From an uncultured Nitrospira sp. (lineage in GTDB: Bacteria; Nitrospirota; Nitrospiria; Nitrospirales; Nitrospiraceae), in assembly GCA_946479785.1 (NCBI GenBank), contig CAMLHQ010000062.1:1-19317 (forward strand): a DNA stretch of 19,317 bases, in the 5' to 3' direction. Shown one piece after another: positions 15,064-19,317 of the stretch. Numbering within the stretch: the stretch's first letter is position 1; the number at the start of each line of letters is the position of its first letter. Below the pieces are notes generated by a model. It worked only from the letters and a program-made list of their open reading frames with translations, ran no database searches and was not told where the DNA came from. The position numbers were made by a program, and so were the translations under genes.

Positions 15064-16801
15064 CCGGCGCATCCTGAAATTGCATCGTATGGAGCCGTTT
15101 ATAGTGGCCGCCACGAAGCAACAGCTCGTCATGGGTACCCATTTCGACGATGGTGCCGCGATTCAACACGACGATCCGATCGGCACGCTGAATCGTCGAA
15201 AGCCGATGTGCGATCACTAAGGTCGTGCGATGTTCCATCAAATTGCTCAACGCCAGCTGGACCACCCGTTCAGATTCGGTATCCAGCGCCGATGTCGCCT
15301 CATCGAGGATAAGCAAGGGAGGATCTCGGAGAATCGCGCGGGCGATGGCCAGCCGCTGCCGTTCTCCACCCGACAACTTGACACCTCTCTCACCCACCAT
15401 GGTCCGATAGCCCTGCGGCAGCCGCTCAATGAAATCATGCGCGTAGGCCAATCTTGCCGCCTTCACCATGTCTGCCTCCTCGGCACCCTGACGTCCGAAC
15501 GCGATGTTGTTGAGCACCGTGTCGTCGAACAGCACGACCTCTTGGGAGACGATGCCGATTTGTGCGCGCAACGAGGCCAGCGTAAAGGATTGAATATCGA
15601 CTCCGTCGATCAGCAGACGCCCGGCGGTCGGTTCATAGAATCGAGGGAGCAGATTTGCCAGCGTTGTCTTCCCGCTCCCGCTACTGCCGACGAGTGCGAT
15701 CATTTCACCGGCACGAATCTCGAGATCAATGTCGGACAGCGCCGGAACCGTCTGGCCCTCGTAGAGAAACGTCACATCTTGGTAGACCACCGATCGTGTG
15801 ATCGGCGGCATTACCAGCTGGCCGCGATCGAGCTCCTGTTCCGTTTGGAGGTCGATGACGCCGAAGACCCGCTCGGCCGCCGCCAAGGCCTGTTGAATCG
15901 TGTTGTTCGAACCGGAAAGCCGGCGGATCGGCGTAAAAGCCATGAACATCGCCGTCAAGAACGAGAAAAACGCACCGGGCGTCATGTCCCCGTTGATGAC
16001 GAGAGAGCCGCCGTACCAGATAATCGCCGCCACACCGACGACCCCGATCACTTCCATGTGCGACGACCCCAGGGAGGAGACTTGGATCGCCTTCATCGTG
16101 GTATTGAGAAAGGCTTTGTTGCTCTGTTTGAATCGCTCGGCTTCGGCCTCTTCCCTGCCGTACGCCTTAACCATGCGGATGCCGGACAGCGTTTCCTGTA
16201 GCGTGGAGGCCATGTCTCCCATGCGTTCCTGTCCGCTTGCGGCCAGGGTGCGCAGTCGTTTCCCCATGCGCATCATGGTCACCACCGCAAGGGGAATCAC
16301 GATGATCGACACCCCCCCTAATCGCCAGTTTTGATAGAAGATCACGCCCAGCATCGCGAGAAATGTCAGCCCCTGCTGGAACACGTCTTTCAGCACGCCG
16401 GCGATCGCGTTGGCCATCAAGGTGACGTCGTTGACCACGCGGGACACCAGACGCCCGGACGTATTGGCATCGTGATACTTGACCGGCAACCGAATCAGCT
16501 TGCCGAACAATTCCTGCCGGATGTCGGTGATGACCTGGTTGCCGACATAATTCATCAGATAGTTTTGGCCGTAGCTGAATAGACTTTTGAGCACGGAGAC
16601 GGCAAACAGGGCCAATGGAAGGGCCAACAGCAGCGCACTGTTCTTGTTGATAAAGATCTCATCCAACACCGGTTTCACGAGCCAGGCGTAGGCGCCGGAA
16701 AACGCAGCGACCAGCCCGGAGCAGACGAAAGCGGCGATGAGCCGCACCCGATAAGGCTTGAGGTAACGGGTGAGTCGTATGAAGCGATCTACACTCGACA
16801 T
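15056..16801 (-). CDS. msbA: lipid A export ABC transporter MsbA
   Basis: A fused permease–ATPase half-transporter of 581 residues that flips lipid A–core across the inner membrane. Six membrane helices lie in the first ~300 residues, including LIAAFVCSGLVAAFSGAYAW near the N-terminus. The nucleotide-binding domain has Walker A VGSSGSGKTT (371-380), Q-loop Q420, ABC signature KLSGGERQR (475-483), Walker B LLILDEATSALD (496-507) and switch His532 in IAHRLST. It starts at ATG 16801, 13 bases inside the lpxB end, and overlaps the acyltransferase start. All catalytic residues are intact. Position directly after lpxB and before waaA supports MsbA over a generic multidrug exporter. Confidence 0.95.
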   Translation of the reverse strand: MSSVDRFIRLTRYLKPYRVRLIAAFVCSGLVAAFSGAYAWLVKPVLDEIFINKNSALLLALPLALFAVSVLKSLFSYGQNYLMNYVGNQVITDIRQELFGKLIRLPVKYHDANTSGRLVSRVVNDVTLMANAIAGVLKDVFQQGLTFLAMLGVIFYQNWRLGGVSIIVIPLAVVTMMRMGKRLRTLAASGQERMGDMASTLQETLSGIRMVKAYGREEAEAERFKQSNKAFLNTTMKAIQVSSLGSSHMEVIGVVGVAAIIWYGGSLVINGDMTPGAFFSFLTAMFMAFTPIRRLSGSNNTIQQALAAAERVFGVIDLQTEQELDRGQLVMPPITRSVVYQDVTFLYEGQTVPALSDIDLEIRAGEMIALVGSSGSGKTTLANLLPRFYEPTAGRLLIDGVDIQSFTLASLRAQIGIVSQEVVLFDDTVLNNIAFGRQGAEEADMVKAARLAYAHDFIERLPQGYRTMVGERGVKLSGGERQRLAIARAILRDPPLLILDEATSALDTESERVVQLALSNLMEHRTTLVIAHRLSTIQRADRIVVLNRGTIVEMGTHDELLLRGGHYKRLHTMQFQDAPDG

Positions 16802-17919
16802 GCTGCGAGGACCACCTGAGCGGCTCGGAATGACGCGCCTGGCTCACCGAGCGATTGTCGAACTTGGCGCAATCCGTCTTTCATTTCATTATACGCTTGC
16901 CGATCGGTCAAAAGGTGGCGGACTTCCCGGCTCAGCCGCTCGGCCGTCGCCTCCTCTTGAATAAGCTCCGGTACAACGGTGCGCCCTGCAACCAGATTCA
17001 CCAACCCGATCCACTTCACTCGGATCAACCAACGGGCGAGCCGATAGGTGAGCGGGGTGGTCTTGTACAGCAAGACCATGGGAGTACCGACCACAGCGGC
17101 TTGAAGCGTGGCCGTCCCCGATGCAACGAGCAACAGATCCGAGGCCGCCATGACTTCGCTGGCCTGATCCTTGACGACACGAACCGGTACGGAGCTCTGT
17201 CGCAAAAGGCCCTTGAGCAGATTATCGTCGATAGACGAGGCCTGGGCCAGGATAAATTGCGTTTTCGGGTCCTGTGCGACAAGCCGCGCTGCTGTCTCAA
17301 GCAGCACCGGGAGCAGCATATTGATTTCGGCCACGCGACTGCCGGGCAACAGTCCGATGACCGCAGCTGATTCATCCAAGTTGAACGTACGGCGGAGCGC
17401 CGCTCGATCGTACTTCGGTGCGACGGAATCGAGCAACGGATGGCCGACGAAGGTGCAGCGCACCCCGGCGCGACGATAGAGATCCGGTTCGAACGGGAGA
17501 ATGACGACCACGTGGTCGACACGATGTTGAATCCATTTCATGCGGCCTGGTCGCCAAGCCCACACCTGGGGGGCGATATAATAGAGCACCCGGCGGCCGG
17601 CCGCTTTGGCCACACGGGCAAAGTGAAAATTGAGCCCCGGATTATCGATCAGGACCACGAGGTCCCACGCTTGGTCCTTCAACACTCGCCGGATCGCGCG
17701 AATCCGCTGAATCATCGCTCGGACGGCGGACAGCCCGATCAGGCCCATTACGTCCAGCTGAGGCACGCCCGGGATCATGGTGACTCCAGCCGCTTTCATG
17801 CCTGCTCCCCCGATTCCGACCAATTCTGCGGTAGGGTCCTGCATGGCAATCGCCTTGGCTAAATGGGCGCCATGGAGATCCCCCGAGGCTTCACCGGTGA
17901 CAATCAAGATTCGTGGCAT
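16789..17919 (-). CDS. lpxB: lipid-A-disaccharide synthase LpxB
   Basis: A 376-residue GT19 enzyme that condenses UDP-2,3-diacylglucosamine with lipid X to form the beta-1',6 lipid A disaccharide at the inner membrane surface. Hallmarks are VTGEASGDLHGA (7-18), LVVLIDNPGLNFHFA (about 87-101), YYIAPQVWAWRPGR (113-126), FVGHPL (157-162), GLLPGSRVAEI (189-199) and ASGTATLQAA (266-275). Gln273 sits where many homologues have Glu. It starts at ATG 17919, 36 bases after the oxidoreductase stop, and its end overlaps the msbA start by 13 bases. Its substrate is supplied by LpxI encoded just upstream. Confidence 0.96.
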   Translation of the reverse strand: MPRILIVTGEASGDLHGAHLAKAIAMQDPTAELVGIGGAGMKAAGVTMIPGVPQLDVMGLIGLSAVRAMIQRIRAIRRVLKDQAWDLVVLIDNPGLNFHFARVAKAAGRRVLYYIAPQVWAWRPGRMKWIQHRVDHVVVILPFEPDLYRRAGVRCTFVGHPLLDSVAPKYDRAALRRTFNLDESAAVIGLLPGSRVAEINMLLPVLLETAARLVAQDPKTQFILAQASSIDDNLLKGLLRQSSVPVRVVKDQASEVMAASDLLLVASGTATLQAAVVGTPMVLLYKTTPLTYRLARWLIRVKWIGLVNLVAGRTVVPELIQEEATAERLSREVRHLLTDRQAYNEMKDGLRQVRQSLGEPGASFRAAQVVLAACRV

Positions 17920-17955
17920 GCGTGCATAAGGTCTGGAGCGATCTGATTCTTGCGC

Positions 17956-18915
17956 TCAGCCCTCTTGTTGATTCCGCTTCACGAACGACTCGATGGCCTT
18001 CAACACCTGATAAGCCAGATCCAACGCAGCCGCCCCGTCTTCTCCAGACACCACCGGCCTCGCCCCTGTCGCAGCAACCTGTAGAAACGATTCGAGCTGG
18101 AGCTTCAACGGTTCTTCTTCACCGCCCTGCAGCTGTTCGATTTCTATTGAAGGCTTGGCGCCTGTGCCGGCTTCTCGCCGGCAGATCATGCCTTGCCTGG
18201 TCTGGAAATCGATCGACACATAATTGTCACGTTGGAAGAGCCGGAGGCGACGCATCTTGTTGGTCGACACGCGGCTTGCCGTCAGGTTGGCCACACATCC
18301 GCTCTCGAACTGAATGCGCGCATTGGCGATGTCGATCGTCGGCGACAGAACCGGCACGCCGGCCGCTTGCACATCCTCGACCGGGCCAGGATTGAAGGAC
18401 AACACCATGTCGAGATCGTGGATCATCAGGTCGAGAACCACATCGACATCGGTGCCTCGTTCGCTGAAACTGCTGAGGCGGTGGCATTCGATGAACACAG
18501 GCCGGCCGATGTAGGGCCGCATCACCTGCATGACGGGATTGAATCGTTCGCTGTGCCCCACTTGCAGTCGGCACTTGTTCTGATCGGCGAGACGAACGAG
18601 CTCATGGGCCTCCGCCAGCGTCACGGCAATCGGCTTTTCCACCAGCACATGCTTTCCGGCCAGTAAGCACGTTTTCGCGATGGACTGATGAGCGGACGTC
18701 GGCACCGCCACGCTGACGACATCGATCTGGGACAACAACTCCTCAATGGAAGGAAAGGCGCGGGCGCCATAGCGATCGGCGATCGTCTGAGCCCGTTCTG
18801 CTGATTGATCCGCGACCCCAATCAGGCGCGACCCAGGCAGAGAGGCGTAGAGGCGCGCGTGATGTTGGCCGAGGTGTCCGACACCGATCACACCCGCTCT
18901 CAACGGTGTCACCAA
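17956..18915 (-). CDS. Gfo/Idh/MocA-family oxidoreductase, candidate GnnA-like UDP-GlcNAc 3-dehydrogenase
   Basis: A 319-residue NAD(P)-dependent sugar dehydrogenase fold. It shows the Rossmann GVIGVGHLGQHHARL (8-22), IDVVSVAVPTSAH, the conserved VLVEKPIAVT with Lys94 (90-99), and DLMIHDLD (162-169) with the catalytic-site His166. Its place between lpxI and lpxB suggests a role in lipid A. The known family member in that setting is GnnA, which oxidises UDP-GlcNAc at C3 so that GnnB can install an amino group. No GnnB-type aminotransferase is in this window, so the assignment is tentative. The TTG start at 18915 has GGAGG nine bases upstream; GTG 18912 is an alternative. It follows lpxI by 17 bases. 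Confidence 0.85.
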   Translation of the reverse strand: MVTPLRAGVIGVGHLGQHHARLYASLPGSRLIGVADQSAERAQTIADRYGARAFPSIEELLSQIDVVSVAVPTSAHQSIAKTCLLAGKHVLVEKPIAVTLAEAHELVRLADQNKCRLQVGHSERFNPVMQVMRPYIGRPVFIECHRLSSFSERGTDVDVVLDLMIHDLDMVLSFNPGPVEDVQAAGVPVLSPTIDIANARIQFESGCVANLTASRVSTNKMRRLRLFQRDNYVSIDFQTRQGMICRREAGTGAKPSIEIEQLQGGEEEPLKLQLESFLQVAATGARPVVSGEDGAAALDLAYQVLKAIESFVKRNQQEG

Positions 18916-18924
18916 GCTTACGAT

Positions 18925-18929
18925 CCTCC
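18925..18929 (-). promoter_or_regulatory. ribosome-binding site for the oxidoreductase non-ATG start
   Basis: GGAGG nine bases before TTG 18915 and twelve before GTG 18912, in the 17-base gap after lpxI. It favours the TTG start slightly on spacing. Confidence 0.55.
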
Positions 18930-18932
18930 GCT

Positions 18933-19317
18933 CTAGTTGGGTTTAACCAGTCCCACCACTGCAATCCGAGCCGCCTTCGCTTTCTCCAACATCAGATCGC
19001 GATCCAATAGGATCGTGCGTCCCGCCTCCACCGCAAGCACGGAAGCGTTGACCGACGCCATGATGTCGATGGTGCGCGGACCGACGGCCGGAAGATCGAA
19101 TCGCAAATCCTGTTGCGGCTTGCACCGCTTGACGACAACCGCGCCGTCCTTTGCCAATTGACCGCCACGCTTGATCGCTTCATCCGTCCCTTCGACGGCT
19201 TCGACCGCCACGACCACGCGGTCCTTGACGACGACACATTGCCCGATGTCGAGGCGGCCGATGTCATACGCGACATCCCACCCGTAACGGACGTCCTCCC
19301 ATTCTTTTTCGCTCGGC
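18933..19317 (-). CDS. lpxI: UDP-2,3-diacylglucosamine pyrophosphatase LpxI, C-terminal part
   Basis: An open frame from the right edge to a TAG at 18933 gives 127 residues, the C-terminal DUF1009 domain of LpxI; the N-terminus lies outside the window. Diagnostic blocks are DIGRLDIGQCVVVKDRVVV, AVEAVEGTDEAIKRGGQL, KPQQDLRFDLPAVGPRTIDI and VLAVEAGRTILLDRD. LpxI hydrolyses UDP-2,3-diacylglucosamine to lipid X, replacing LpxH in some lineages. It feeds LpxB, encoded two genes downstream. The gene is read in the same direction as everything else, so the operon promoter lies further right. Confidence 0.93.
   Translation of the reverse strand, partial: PSEKEWEDVRYGWDVAYDIGRLDIGQCVVVKDRVVVAVEAVEGTDEAIKRGGQLAKDGAVVVKRCKPQQDLRFDLPAVGPRTIDIMASVNASVLAVEAGRTILLDRDLMLEKAKAARIAVVGLVKPN

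Noticed and set aside
15230..16201. Long plus-strand open frame of 323 codons
   Set aside because: It lies wholly antisense to msbA, whose ATPase and membrane motifs are intact. The plus-strand translation shows no domain and reads as a complement shadow of GC-rich codons.
1..19317. CRISPR arrays, tRNA/rRNA genes, insertion sequences, defence systems
   Set aside because: I looked for regular spacers, clover-leaf sequences, transposase motifs and known defence domains on both strands and saw none; nearly every base is accounted for by glycan or lipid A genes.

Overview
The window is a single, almost gap-free run of genes, all on the minus strand, so it reads right to left. It looks like the lipopolysaccharide (LPS) locus of a Gram-negative bacterium. 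The use of lpxI, the order lpxI–Gfo/Idh oxidoreductase–lpxB–msbA–DUF374 acyltransferase–waaA–lpxK–heptosyltransferase, the moderately GC-rich coding sequence and the TTTGTTTGG-type interspersed repeats all recall Nitrospira/Nitrospirota. That placement is from memory and is not proven here.

Region 1 (about 19317-11886) holds lipid A and inner-core genes: the C-terminal half of LpxI (UDP-diacylglucosamine hydrolysis), a Gfo/Idh/MocA oxidoreductase that may be GnnA-like, LpxB (disaccharide synthase), the MsbA flippase, a DUF374 acyltransferase carrying a frameshift in an A9 run, WaaA (Kdo transferase) and LpxK (4'-kinase). Neighbours overlap or lie within a few tens of bases, so one long transcript with translational coupling is likely. 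The promoter must be to the right of the window.

Region 2 (about 11893-6099) starts the core. It holds a GT9 heptosyltransferase fused in frame to a GmhB-type heptose-bisphosphate phosphatase. The gene is interrupted by one in-frame TGA, and the two domains are joined by a linker encoded by an interspersed repeat. It is followed by a GT4 glycosyltransferase, a five-TM LtaS-type phosphotransferase/sulfatase-fold protein and a WaaE-type GT2.

Region 3 (about 5998-1) holds outer-core or surface-glycan genes: a GT2, two paralogous SAM methyltransferases, another GT2, a second WaaE-type GT2, a complete GT4, and a GT4 that runs off the left edge. Acceptor sugars and linkages cannot be deduced from sequence alone.

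The gene order roughly follows the pathway: lipid A, then Kdo, heptose, core sugars, and decoration. No RNA genes, CRISPR arrays, insertion sequences or plus-strand genes were recognised. The most notable points are two single-base lesions in otherwise well-conserved genes (the TGA in the heptosyltransferase and the A9 frameshift in the acyltransferase), the repeat-derived linker in the GT9–GmhB fusion, and the possible 3-amino lipid A chemistry implied by the Gfo/Idh gene.
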